Part shown: positions 51,581-59,334 of the stretch, one piece after another
Layout of the letters: each line of letters starts with the position of its first letter
How positions within the stretch are numbered: the stretch's first letter is position 1
From: Anaerolineales bacterium UBA5195
GTDB taxonomy: Bacteria > Chloroflexota > Anaerolineae > Anaerolineales > Villigracilaceae
Reading direction: 5' to 3'
Assembly (NCBI GenBank): GCA_002412925.1
Contig: DHVZ01000060.1
Location: 128 to 64,127, forward strand
DNA length: 64,000 nt
Notes under the pieces: generated by a model
What the model was told of the DNA's origin: nothing
Databases searched by the model: none
Seen by the model: only the letters and a program-made list of their open reading frames with translations
Translations under genes and position numbers: made by a program

Positions 51581-53080
51581 ATGATGACCATTTTTCCTGA
51601 ATACCCCAACTACGATGGACTCGGCCTGGCCGAACTGGTACGAAAAAAAGAAGTCAGCCCCATTGAACTGGTGGAAGAGGCCATTCAGCGCATCGAAAAC
51701 CACAACCCGCAACTGAATGCCGTCATCACAAAGCTTTACGAGACCGCCAGGGAAACCGCCCAAAAGCCCCTGCCTGATGGTCCGTTCGCGGGTGTGCCTT
51801 TCCTGATCAAAGACCTGCTTGCAACCATCGCTGGAGTGCCGACCAGCAGCGGCAACCGCCTGTGGAAAAACATCCCCGCCAAAGCGGACAGTGAACTGGT
51901 CAAACGCTGGAAGGCGGCCGGGGTGATCATCCTCGGCAAAACCAATACCCCCGAATTTGGCCTGACGCCCTATACCGAGCCTGGCGCTTTTGGCCCAACC
52001 CATAACCCCTGGGATCTGACTTGCACTACCGGCGGCTCATCCGGCGGATCTGGAGCAGCAGTGGCGGCGCGCCTTGTTCCACTTGCTTCGGGCGGTGATG
52101 GCGGCGGCTCGATCCGTATCCCGGCCTCGGCCTGCGGGGTCTTCGGGTTAAAGCCCACGCGCGGACGCACGCCCACCGGCCCCAAACTCGGCGAAGCCTG
52201 GCACGGATTCGCCATTGAGCATGTGCTCACCCACTCGGTACGCGATTCAGCCGCCATGCTGGATGCCACCCAGGGCGCGGATATCGGCGCACCGTATTAC
52301 GCCCCACCCCAGGCTGGCCCCTTCCTGGCAGAAGTAACCACCAAACCGGGCAAACTGCGCATCGCTTTTACCGGGGAGCCCTTGTTGGGCAAAAACGTCC
52401 ATGCCGAGGTGCTCAAAGGACTGGAAGAAACCGTCAGACTGCTCAAGGAGCTTGGGCACGAAGTAGTGGAAGCTGTGCCCCAGATCGATGGTGAAGCTTT
52501 CTCACTGGCGTTTGTCACCATCCTGGCCGCCGAACTACGCGCGGATATCGAAGAAGCTGCCAGTGCTGCCGGGAAACGTGTCTCCGTCAAGGATTTCGAC
52601 TCATCCTCTTTTGGGCTGGGAATGCTCGGGAAAGCTCTCAGCGCCTGCGATTATGCGGCCGCTGCGCGCTACCTGCAAACCTCGGCGCGCGAGGTGGCGC
52701 GTTTCTGCGAAAATTATGACCTATTGCTGACTCCCACGCTCTCGCAACCGCCAGTCAAGATTGGCTCGCTCCAGCCCAACGAAAACGAAAAGCTGCTCAT
52801 CAACCTGATCGGCAGCTTCGACGGAGGCGGGCTGCTCAAAGCCATGGGCATCATCAAGCCCCTGGCCGCCCAGACCTTTGAATTCATGCCCTGGACGCCG
52901 GTTTTTAACGTCACCGGCCAGCCCGCCATGTCGGCGCCGCTCCATTGGAGCGGCGAAAACCTGCCGATTGGCATGCACTTCGTTGGCAAGTTCGGCGACG
53001 AAGCCACGCTTTTCCGCCTGGCCGGGCAGCTCGAACAGGCCAGGCCCTGGGCCAAGAAAATTCCGGCGGGGTATATTTAA
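51581..53080 (+). CDS. Amidase signature family enzyme
   Basis: Hydrolyses carboxamides using a Ser-cisSer-Lys triad. Lys77 lies in 'FAGVPFLIKDLLATIAG', the cis-serine in 'CTTGGSSGGSGAAVAA' near residues 153-154, and nucleophile Ser177 in 'GGDGGGSIRIPASACGVFGLKPTRGR'. The 499 residues match typical amidases rather than GatA, and no gatB or gatC is adjacent. Two ATGs (51581, 51584) are possible; GGAG lies 4 or 7 nt away. The substrate is unknown. Confidence 0.93.
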   Translation: MMTIFPEYPNYDGLGLAELVRKKEVSPIELVEEAIQRIENHNPQLNAVITKLYETARETAQKPLPDGPFAGVPFLIKDLLATIAGVPTSSGNRLWKNIPAKADSELVKRWKAAGVIILGKTNTPEFGLTPYTEPGAFGPTHNPWDLTCTTGGSSGGSGAAVAARLVPLASGGDGGGSIRIPASACGVFGLKPTRGRTPTGPKLGEAWHGFAIEHVLTHSVRDSAAMLDATQGADIGAPYYAPPQAGPFLAEVTTKPGKLRIAFTGEPLLGKNVHAEVLKGLEETVRLLKELGHEVVEAVPQIDGEAFSLAFVTILAAELRADIEEAASAAGKRVSVKDFDSSSFGLGMLGKALSACDYAAAARYLQTSAREVARFCENYDLLLTPTLSQPPVKIGSLQPNENEKLLINLIGSFDGGGLLKAMGIIKPLAAQTFEFMPWTPVFNVTGQPAMSAPLHWSGENLPIGMHFVGKFGDEATLFRLAGQLEQARPWAKKIPAGYI

Positions 53081-53106
53081 TTCCTGCCGCATCAAAAGAA
53101 GCCTTT

Positions 53107-54288
53107 ATGGACTCTATTTCCAAACCACGTTACCAGCTCTCCCGGCGGGATTTTTTGAAGCTGGGCGGTACAGCCTCGGCTGCCCTGGCGCTATCTGCCT
53201 GTGGCATTCACCCGGCCGAATTAACCTCCCCGACACCTGGCGTGACCATCATTCCGAGCGCCCCAATGCCGGGTCCAACTGAAACACCCAGACCCGAGCC
53301 CGCGCCCACAGCCACACCGGCGTTCAAGACCCAGGTGGCTCTTGGAAAAGCAACCACGTATGATCCGGGCAGGCTGCGCCCTGTTTTGGAGGGAATGCTG
53401 GCAGGGTTGGGTGGGTTGGACAAGCTGATTAAAAGCGGCGCGAGGGTCGGGATCAAAGCCAACCTGACAGGCGGAACCTGGTGGGATACACCTGACAGAC
53501 CTCCGGCCACTGAGTTTTTTGTCACCCACCCCGCTGTGGTGGGCGTATTATGTGAGCTGCTGCGAGACCTGGGCGCAGGCCGATTACTGATCATGGACGG
53601 ACTTGGGGATCCGAGCAGTTTTTCCAAGTGGGGCTATACTGCCATGGCCCAGCCGCTCAACGCCGAACTCATCGATTTGTGCAAGCCTGACCCGCATCCA
53701 TCCTTCGTCAACGTACCGGTTGGCCCACAGGCGTTGGTCTTTGACCAATTCGCGTTCAACCCGGCCTTGACCGAAATCGATGTTTTTATCTCAGTGGGCA
53801 AGATGAAAACCCACTCAGTGGGCGGCGTGACACTGGCCATGAAAAACCTGTTCGGTTTGGTCCCGATCAGCCTTTATCGGCGCGCAGAGACTCATAATAA
53901 CCGTTCGCTCTTTCATGATGGCCTCAATTTTGACTCGCGCCTCGCCAAAATCATTCTGGACCTGAACCTGGCCTGCCCCATTCACCTGGCCGTGATCGAT
54001 GGAATCATGACCGCTGACCGGGGCGCTGGCCCGTGGGACAAAGAAATGATCCAGGTCAAACCGGGAGTGCTGGCGGTTGGGCTGAATGCCGTCGCAACAG
54101 ATGCCATCGCCACAGCTTTGATGGGCTTTGCCCCCGCTGCCGAAGCGCGCACTGCCCCGTTCCTGCACACGGAAAACTATCTTTCGCTGGCGCGTGAGCT
54201 GGGCTTGGGAACCAACCTGCCCGAAGAAATTGGTTTGGTGGGAGAATCGTTGGAAAATATGAGCTTCCCGTTCCATTTGCCCGCCTGA
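53107..54288 (+). CDS. Tat-exported DUF362 domain lipoprotein
   Basis: The twin-arginine signal 'YQLSRRDFLKLGGTASAALALSACGI' also carries a lipobox, so the folded protein is exported and then anchored. A Pro/Thr linker leads to a DUF362 domain ('KSGARVGIKANLTGGTWWDT', 'THPAVVGVLCELLRDLGAGRLLIMDG', 'FISVGKMKTHSVGGVTLAMKNLFGL'). DUF362 often accompanies iron-sulfur clusters, but no ferredoxin CxxC motifs are seen here. ATG 53107 starts the signal; only a weak AAGAAG precedes it. Confidence 0.85.
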   Translation: MDSISKPRYQLSRRDFLKLGGTASAALALSACGIHPAELTSPTPGVTIIPSAPMPGPTETPRPEPAPTATPAFKTQVALGKATTYDPGRLRPVLEGMLAGLGGLDKLIKSGARVGIKANLTGGTWWDTPDRPPATEFFVTHPAVVGVLCELLRDLGAGRLLIMDGLGDPSSFSKWGYTAMAQPLNAELIDLCKPDPHPSFVNVPVGPQALVFDQFAFNPALTEIDVFISVGKMKTHSVGGVTLAMKNLFGLVPISLYRRAETHNNRSLFHDGLNFDSRLAKIILDLNLACPIHLAVIDGIMTADRGAGPWDKEMIQVKPGVLAVGLNAVATDAIATALMGFAPAAEARTAPFLHTENYLSLARELGLGTNLPEEIGLVGESLENMSFPFHLPA

Positions 54289-54293
54289 GAAAA

Positions 54294-55163
54294 ATGATCA
54301 AAGAAATTACCGCCAAGACCCTGCTCGCCTCCGTCAAACAGCCCGATACCTGGTTCGGGCTGAAATACAACCTGAACCTCTATCGCGGCTGCCAGCACCA
54401 GTGCATCTACTGCGATTCGCGCTCTGAGTGCTACCAGATCGAGAACTTTGCTGACATCCTGGTCAAGGCCAATGCGATTGAATTGCTGGACAACGAACTG
54501 CGCCGTAAACGAGTCAAGGGAACGATTGGCACCGGCTCGATGAACGACCCCTATATGCCGGTCGAAGCCACCCGCAACCTGACCGGCCGCGCCCTGGAAG
54601 TGATCGCCGCCCACGGCTTTCCCGTTCACATCCTGACCAAGGGAACTCTCGTTTTACGCGACCTGCCCACGCTGAGAGAGATCCAACGCACCTTCGCCGC
54701 CGTCAGTTTCACGATCACCACCTCCAGCGACGAACTGGGGAAACACTTGGAACCTGGCGCACCCAAAGTCTCCGAGCGCTTCGCAGCACTGGAAAAACTA
54801 TCCGCCGCCGGGATTTTAACCGGTGTGACGATGATGCCAATCCTGCCTTTTCTCGAGGACAACGAACAAAACATCCGTGGAATTGTGGAAAAAGCCGCTG
54901 CCAGCGGAGCAAAATACATCCTGGCAGCTTTCGGCGTCACCCTGCGCGACCGTCAGCGCGCGTATTTTTATCACCAGCTGGATGAAAACTTTCCCGGCCT
55001 CAAGGAAAAATACCAGCGCGCATTTGGAAACTGTTATTACGCCCCGGCGCAAAACGCAAAACAACTCGAAACCCTGTTCAAGGAATTGTGCGCAACGTAC
55101 AATCTTTCCACACGCATGCCGGTATACCAGCCGCACACGACAACACAACCGCAACTCTTCTGA
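54294..55163 (+). CDS. Radical SAM protein (SPL/Rv2578c-like)
   Basis: The iron-sulfur motif is CxxxCxxC in 'LNLYRGCQHQCIYCDSRSECY', placed near residue 35 as in SplB-like 'DNA repair photolyase' relatives. Further family segments are 'GTIGTGSMNDPYMPVEA', 'HGFPVHILTKGTLVLRDL' and 'VTMMPILPFLEDNEQNI'. The length (289 aa) fits the Rv2578c group, whose reaction is not established. It begins 5 nt after the DUF362 gene, so the two are probably co-transcribed. Confidence 0.9.
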   Translation: MIKEITAKTLLASVKQPDTWFGLKYNLNLYRGCQHQCIYCDSRSECYQIENFADILVKANAIELLDNELRRKRVKGTIGTGSMNDPYMPVEATRNLTGRALEVIAAHGFPVHILTKGTLVLRDLPTLREIQRTFAAVSFTITTSSDELGKHLEPGAPKVSERFAALEKLSAAGILTGVTMMPILPFLEDNEQNIRGIVEKAAASGAKYILAAFGVTLRDRQRAYFYHQLDENFPGLKEKYQRAFGNCYYAPAQNAKQLETLFKELCATYNLSTRMPVYQPHTTTQPQLF

Positions 55164-55183
55164 GTGCGCCAAAGGAGAACAAG

Positions 55184-55732
55184 ATGGATTCAGCTCTTCA
55201 GCACCTCGTCAACACACGCGACATCGAAAGCCTGTACGATGTCATGACTGAAAACGATGATTTTTTGGTTTGCCTGGAGGCTGCCGAAGGGCTGGTGATG
55301 CTCGGAGACCTGCGCGGGGTTGAGTTCATCCAGGACGCCACCGAAAGTGAGGATGAAGACATCAAAGCCGTCGCCGAGGAAATCCTGGCCTCCCCAGAAC
55401 TGCGCCGGGTGCGCGAAGATGTCCTGGCGCGAAAAAGGCAGGAGCGGCAAGCCCGGCTCGAAACAGCCAGGCAGCGACTCCAACAGGGAAAAACTGTCTT
55501 TCTATACAAAACGGTTTTCCTTGGGGTCAGTAATTTTGTGAGTAATGAGATCTCGGAAGATGGAGAAAGCGTCGAGGCCCTGAATGAATACGGATGTGAA
55601 GGCTGGGAAGTGGCCGCTTTCTTTGCCAATCCCGGCGCGGCTGCGCCCATCACCCTGAACGGAAAGCTGACCGGGGGCTACTTTCTGCTCAAAAAGGAAA
55701 TCACCCCCGATGAAATTTCGGAACTCGGATAA
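55184..55732 (+). CDS. HEAT-like / DUF4177-like two-part protein
   Basis: A protein of 182 residues. The N-terminal part is helical and repeat-like ('LVCLEAAEGLVMLGDLRGVEFI', 'EDEDIKAVAEEILASPELRRV'), similar to one or two HEAT units. A basic coiled-coil ('RKRQERQARLETARQRLQQ') follows. The C-terminus ('VEALNEYGCEGWEVAAFFANP', 'TGGYFLLKKEI') resembles DUF4177. Cytoplasmic, no cysteine cluster. ATG 55184 has AAAGGAG upstream and lies 20 nt after the radical SAM gene, suggesting the same operon. The function is unknown. Confidence 0.72.
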   Translation: MDSALQHLVNTRDIESLYDVMTENDDFLVCLEAAEGLVMLGDLRGVEFIQDATESEDEDIKAVAEEILASPELRRVREDVLARKRQERQARLETARQRLQQGKTVFLYKTVFLGVSNFVSNEISEDGESVEALNEYGCEGWEVAAFFANPGAAAPITLNGKLTGGYFLLKKEITPDEISELG

Positions 55733-55795
55733 CCTGGTGCAACTTTTATAACCGGCCAACATCCAAATACAAAAATCCACTATCCAGAGGAAAAC

Positions 55796-56254
55796 ATGCC
55801 CAGAAAAACTTCTAGCCGCCGCAACATTGAATATCCGCTGTCAAAATTTCTCCGCCGCCCACTCGTCCAGATTGGGCTGGTCGTGATCGCCGCCATCATT
55901 GTCGTCTTGATTGCGCTGAACGGAGGCCAGCCAGCCTCCAGTCCAGCCGCAGAAATCAGCGTCCAGGAGGCTTATAAGATTTACCAGGAAGGCAACGCCT
56001 ACTTCCTGGATGTGCGCGAGCCGAGCGAGTGGGCTGAATACCATGCCCCCAACAGCACGCTGATCCCGCTTGGAGAACTGGCGGCGCGTGTCAACGAACT
56101 TCCCAAAGACAAACAAATTGTGGTTGTCTGCCGCTCAGGGAATCGCTCCCAGGAAGGACGCGATCTTCTCAAAAGGGCCGGTTTCACCAACGTCACCAGT
56201 ATGGCCGGAGGCTTGAAAACCTGGCGGGATAGCGGATATCCGGTTCAGCCATAA
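55796..56254 (+). CDS. Membrane-anchored rhodanese domain protein
   Basis: One N-terminal membrane helix ('IGLVVIAAIIVVLIAL', residues about 25-43) and an external rhodanese domain. The active-site loop is 'VVVCRSGNRSQEGRDLL', with the sulfur-carrying Cys, after the family start 'YFLDVREPSEWAEYHAPNSTLIPLGEL'. It may transfer sulfur or act as a thiol/redox protein outside the membrane. AGAGGAA lies upstream. The stop codon lies inside the terminator arm shared with the SCO gene. Confidence 0.92.
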   Translation: MPRKTSSRRNIEYPLSKFLRRPLVQIGLVVIAAIIVVLIALNGGQPASSPAAEISVQEAYKIYQEGNAYFLDVREPSEWAEYHAPNSTLIPLGELAARVNELPKDKQIVVVCRSGNRSQEGRDLLKRAGFTNVTSMAGGLKTWRDSGYPVQP

Positions 56255-56292
56255 AATCACAGGGCGGCCAAATGGCCGCCCTGTGATTTTAT
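56251..56292. terminator. Bidirectional terminator containing both stop codons
   Basis: A 20-bp perfect stem: 56251-56270 with 56273-56292. TAA of the rhodanese gene (56252-56254) is in the left arm and TAA of the SCO gene (plus-strand 56289-56291) in the right arm. T-tracts flank both sides. Confidence 0.9.
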
Positions 56293-56882
56293 TTTCGCAC
56301 CAGAACTTTAAGATCATCGAGCAAATCAGCCGGAGACTGGCCGTAAGGCCAGGTCATCACCAGGTTCCCCTGCCGGTCGAGGATTTGGACGGTGGCCGTA
56401 TGATCCACCGAGTAATAGCCTTTGGCATCCGGCTCGTTCAGCTTGTAATAAATGCCAAAATCCTTCGCGACCGCAGCGACCTGGGCTTCGCTCCCGGTCA
56501 GGCCGAGAAAATCGGGGTGGAAAGCGCTCAGGTAGGAGGCCAAATTCTCAGGGGTGTCGCGCTTCCAATCAACCGAAACAAAAACTACCTGAACCTGGTC
56601 CGCCGGTTGGCCCAGATCATTCAAGGCCTGGCGCAGGCTGGCCAGCGTCGTCGGGCAGACATCCGGGCAGGAAGTGAAGCCAAAATAGAGCACCACAAGC
56701 TTGCCGCGAAAATCGCTCAAGGAAACCGGCCCGCGCGCCGAGTGGAGCGTGAAATCGGGCATCGGTTTGGGCGGTTCGATGATCGAACCGTGAATTTGCG
56801 GCGGCAGGCTAAATTGGTAGATCGCAATCCCCGCCAGCAAAAGCAAAACTATCAGGGCAAAAAAGACATTTTGGCGCGTCAT
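56289..56882 (-). CDS. SCO1/SenC-family copper chaperone
   Basis: A thioredoxin-fold protein that delivers copper to the CuA centre of cytochrome c oxidase. The copper-binding CxxxC is in 'LYFGFTSCPDVCPTTLASL', the third ligand His in 'YSVDHTATVQILDRQG'. An N-terminal membrane anchor ('VFFALIVLLLLAGIAIYQF') keeps it outside. GGAGTG precedes the ATG inside the end of the PCuAC gene, 7 nt away, so the pair is an operon. It implies an aerobic or microaerobic oxidase elsewhere in the genome. Confidence 0.94.
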   Translation of the reverse strand: MTRQNVFFALIVLLLLAGIAIYQFSLPPQIHGSIIEPPKPMPDFTLHSARGPVSLSDFRGKLVVLYFGFTSCPDVCPTTLASLRQALNDLGQPADQVQVVFVSVDWKRDTPENLASYLSAFHPDFLGLTGSEAQVAAVAKDFGIYYKLNEPDAKGYYSVDHTATVQILDRQGNLVMTWPYGQSPADLLDDLKVLVRK

Positions 56883-56889
56883 TCCACTC

Positions 56890-57342
56890 CTATTTTTTCA
56901 TGACCAGCACCGGCACAACCACTTCACCAGCCTGGTCGAATTTTAATCGAATTGTGAGCGTTTCACCGGCTTTCAGGTCTGTTTTGAGATTGATCAACAT
57001 GATGTGGTAACCGCCGTGTTTCAATTCGATACTTTCGCCGGGCAAAATCTCGATCGCGGCCACTTCGCGCATCGACATGATCTCGTTTTCAACGACAGTT
57101 TCATGCACCTGCACAAAATCCGCTGCCTTGCTGGAGGCCCCCAGCAAGCGATCGGTCTGGCTGCCGGTGTTCCGAATGCGCATGAATGCCCCGGTCACCT
57201 GGCCCTCTTTGGCAGCCATCGCCACCGGACCATAGATTTCCAGCGAGCCGCCGGTGACCGCCGGTTTGTCCGACATTCCAGCGCCGCAGGCCGCCAGGAA
57301 AACAGCAATAACCAGCAGCATCAGACCCAGAGATTTTTTCAT
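56890..57342 (-). CDS. PCu(A)C-type periplasmic copper chaperone lipoprotein
   Basis: Loads copper onto oxidase together with SCO proteins. The lipoprotein signal is 'MLLVIAVFLAACGAG'. The copper ligands fit the H(M)x10Mx21HxM motif: 'VQVHETVVENEIMSM' and 'ELKHGGYHIMLINL'. 150 residues, standard for the family. GGAG lies upstream of ATG 57342, with a TAGAAT-like -10 further up. Upstream to 57562 there is a GC-rich stretch with small hairpins and no recognised element. Confidence 0.94.
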   Translation of the reverse strand: MKKSLGLMLLVIAVFLAACGAGMSDKPAVTGGSLEIYGPVAMAAKEGQVTGAFMRIRNTGSQTDRLLGASSKAADFVQVHETVVENEIMSMREVAAIEILPGESIELKHGGYHIMLINLKTDLKAGETLTIRLKFDQAGEVVVPVLVMKK

Positions 57343-57562
57343 CGCTCACTCCTTCTCAGCTTGCAGTTTGAATGAATTTATTCTAGCACGCCAGCCGCGC
57401 CGACCCGGATGAAAACCCATCCCCCGAAGGGCTGAAAAATTGACGGCCCATCACCCAAAAAGGTGGAAACGCGCCGGAACTCCGGGCAAGCTGACGGGGA
57501 GTCCCGCGCGGAACCAGGCTGACCCGCAGCCGCTTTCCCGTTAGCGGAAACAACCTCCAGCC

Positions 57563-57605
57563 TTGACCCGCTCCCGTTTTCCTTCTATAATGAAAATGAT
57601 TTTCA
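57563..57605 (+). promoter_or_regulatory. Promoter with overlapping Fur-family operator
   Basis: TTGACC (57563-57568), 17-bp spacer, TATAAT (57586-57591). TGAAAAT-G-ATTTTCA (57591-57605), a perfect 7-1-7 repeat typical of Fur/Zur/PerR boxes, starts at the last base of the -10 and covers the transcription start. This implies that the following Fur-family gene represses itself. Confidence 0.8.
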
Positions 57606-57618
57606 ATAGAGAGGTGCT

Positions 57619-58035
57619 ATGACTGCTCAAATCTGGCTAACCGCCCTGGCTGAAAATGGATACCGGCTGACCGGTTCACGCCGCGCCGTGGTTGAAATCA
57701 TGGCCGCCAGCGCCCGTGCCTTGACCCCGCTCGAAATTTTTGACCTGGCCCGCCATTCCTACCCCGACCTGGGCCTGGTGACGGTTTACCGAACGCTCGA
57801 AAAGCTCGAAGAACTGCTCTTAATTCAACGGGTTCACCAACCCAAGGGCTGCCAGGCCTTTATTGCGGCCAGCCAGGGGCACCAGCACCTGCTGCTCTGC
57901 CAGGAATGCGGGATGGTGACTTTTTTCGAGGGCGATAACCTGGATCATTTTATCGCTTCTGTTTCAGAGAAAACCGGCTACGAAATTCAGGAGCACTGGC
58001 TGCAATTTTTCGGGCTGTGCAAAGACTGTCGTTAG
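57619..58035 (+). CDS. Fur-family metal-responsive repressor (Zur-like)
   Basis: A winged-helix regulator binding DNA when metal-loaded. The helix-turn-helix region includes 'TPLEIFDLARHSYPDLGLVTVYRTLEKLEELLLI'-type residues across two short blocks. The structural zinc site uses CxxC pairs 'LLLCQECGMVTFF' and 'GLCKDCR' at the C-terminus. 138 residues. The neighbouring zinc/manganese-type ABC genes favour a Zur-like role, but Fur or PerR cannot be excluded from sequence. Autoregulated through the operator just upstream. Confidence 0.9.
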   Translation: MTAQIWLTALAENGYRLTGSRRAVVEIMAASARALTPLEIFDLARHSYPDLGLVTVYRTLEKLEELLLIQRVHQPKGCQAFIAASQGHQHLLLCQECGMVTFFEGDNLDHFIASVSEKTGYEIQEHWLQFFGLCKDCR

Positions 58036-58052
58036 AGGTAAAGGAGAAAATT

Positions 58053-58238
58053 ATGTGCATGTTCTGTGCTGCCATCCCCATTGCCGGGGCCGTTGGCGCG
58101 AAATTGAACGCGGACCAGAAGCGCAAGACCGCGGAAGTCGAAACCAGACCTGAAAAGCCGATTGCCGCCCTGACCGGCGGCGTGATTGTTTTACTGGTGC
58201 TTGGCTCCGTAGTCTACCATACGCAATTCTCTGGATAG
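58053..58238 (+). CDS. Small membrane protein with N-terminal CxxC
   Basis: A protein of 61 residues: 'MCMFCAAIPIAGAVGAKLN', a basic middle and one C-terminal helix ('ALTGGVIVLLVLGSVVYH'). The CMFC pair at the N-terminus could bind metal. AAAGGAG precedes ATG 58053, and it lies 17 nt after the Fur-family gene, under the same operator. A role in metal uptake is inferred from position only. Confidence 0.7.
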   Translation: MCMFCAAIPIAGAVGAKLNADQKRKTAEVETRPEKPIAALTGGVIVLLVLGSVVYHTQFSG

Positions 58239-58243
58239 GCTCC

Positions 58244-58255
58244 AATCGTAAATCG
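58244..58255. repeat. AATC-rich repeat, first copy
   Basis: AATCGTAAATCG within an AATC-rich stretch just before the ABC ATPase gene. The same 12 bases occur inverted at 59056-59067 just after it. Confidence 0.5.
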
Positions 58256-58279
58256 TCAATCCAAAATCACAAATCCAAA

Positions 58280-59053
58280 ATGACTCACACCCCTCACCGA
58301 CTCGAAGTCGAAAAGATCAGCGTGGCCTACGGGGAAAAGACCATCCTCAAGGAACTCAGCTTCCAGGTGCCGCACGGCGCGCGGGTGGCCGTCGTCGGCC
58401 CGAACGGCGCCGGGAAATCAACCTTGTTTAAGGCGCTGGTTGGCCTGCTGCCGCTGCAAGCCGGACAAATCCTGATCCACGGCCTGCCCTTGGGCGACCA
58501 CCAGGATTGCGTGGCCTACATCCCCCAGCGCGAAGAAGTCGACTGGCGTTTCCCCGTCACAGTCAGCGATGTGGTCATGATGGGCCGCTTCAACACGCGC
58601 GGCTGGTTCGCCCCTCCCAACCGGGACGACCGCGCAGCAGTGGCGCGCAGCCTGGGTGAAATGAAAATTGCCGATTTGGCCAAGACCTCGATCAGCGACC
58701 TCTCTGGCGGACAGCAGCAGCGCGTCTTCCTGGCGCGCGCCCTGGCCCAGGAACCGCACATCCTGCTGATGGATGAACCTTTCACTGGCGTGGACGCGAC
58801 CACCCAGGAAGCGACCCTGGCCCTGCTTGATCGATTACGTGAGCGGCAGGTGACCGCGATTATCTCCACGCACGACCTGAACCTGGCTGCAAGCCGTTTT
58901 GACGCGGTTTTGCTGATTAACAAGCGCCTGGTTGCTTACGGCGAACCTAAAGACGCCTTGAAACAGGAAAATCTCAAGTTGGCCTTTGGCAATTCGCTGC
59001 TGGTGACTGAAAACGGCGCATTGTTGGTAGATGAATGCTGTCCACCAGAATAG
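58280..59053 (+). CDS. Metal ABC transporter ATP-binding protein (ZnuC/MntA-type)
   Basis: Powers uptake of zinc, manganese or iron. Walker A is 'VVGPNGAGKSTLFKAL', the signature is 'SDLSGGQQQRVFLARALAQ', Walker B 'ILLMDEPFTGVD', and the H-loop 'IISTHDLNLA'. 'YIPQREEVDWRFPVTVSDVVMMGR' is typical of the zinc/manganese branch. 257 residues. It has no good ribosome site and follows an AATC-rich repeat. The cognate permease is 281 nt downstream. Confidence 0.93.
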   Translation: MTHTPHRLEVEKISVAYGEKTILKELSFQVPHGARVAVVGPNGAGKSTLFKALVGLLPLQAGQILIHGLPLGDHQDCVAYIPQREEVDWRFPVTVSDVVMMGRFNTRGWFAPPNRDDRAAVARSLGEMKIADLAKTSISDLSGGQQQRVFLARALAQEPHILLMDEPFTGVDATTQEATLALLDRLRERQVTAIISTHDLNLAASRFDAVLLINKRLVAYGEPKDALKQENLKLAFGNSLLVTENGALLVDECCPPE

Positions 59054-59055
59054 TG

Positions 59056-59067
59056 CGATTTACGATT
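59056..59067. repeat. AATC-rich repeat, inverted copy
   Basis: CGATTTACGATT, the exact reverse complement of the copy at 58244-58255. With related AATC-type sequence up to 59095, it marks the left end of the inserted four-helix-bundle pseudogene. Confidence 0.5.
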
Positions 59068-59108
59068 GTCGACTGACGATTTTTGATTTCAGACTTGGAG
59101 GACTTGCG

Positions 59109-59306
59109 ATGAATGAGCAGACATTCAAAAACAGGATCAAAAAGTTGGCTTTGGCGATCATCAACCTGGCCGAGACTTTGCCAGAAACCCGTGCAGCAGA
59201 CTTTATTGCCCGCCAGATAATTCGCCCGGGCACCTCATCGGCGCCAACTATCGCGCCGCCTGCCAGGCGAAATCCACACCTTTTTAAAGAAGCCCGACTT
59301 TCGTGA
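59109..59306 (+). pseudogene. Frameshifted, truncated four-helix-bundle protein (23S rRNA intervening-sequence family)
   Basis: Begins 'MNEQTFKNRIKKLALAIINLAETLP' and 'FIARQIIRPGTS', typical of the four-helix-bundle proteins found in rRNA intervening sequences and as free genes. After PGTS the family sequence continues only in another frame as 'GANYRAACQAKSTPF' then a stop, so bases are missing (about 59237-59245), and the last two helices are absent. A GGAGGACT ribosome-like site precedes the ATG. It lies between the ATPase and permease of one transporter. Confidence 0.85.
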
Positions 59307-59334
59307 TGTCCTGAAAAATCTGAAATCTGGAAAT

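Noticed and set aside
56283..56903. Open frame of 206 codons opposite the SCO gene
   Set aside because: It starts inside the shared terminator, is exactly antisense to a well-conserved gene, and has no recognisable domain.
57343..57562. Riboswitch in the GC-rich region upstream of the PCuAC gene
   Set aside because: Several short hairpins exist, but none of the conserved cores of known riboswitches could be matched on either strand.
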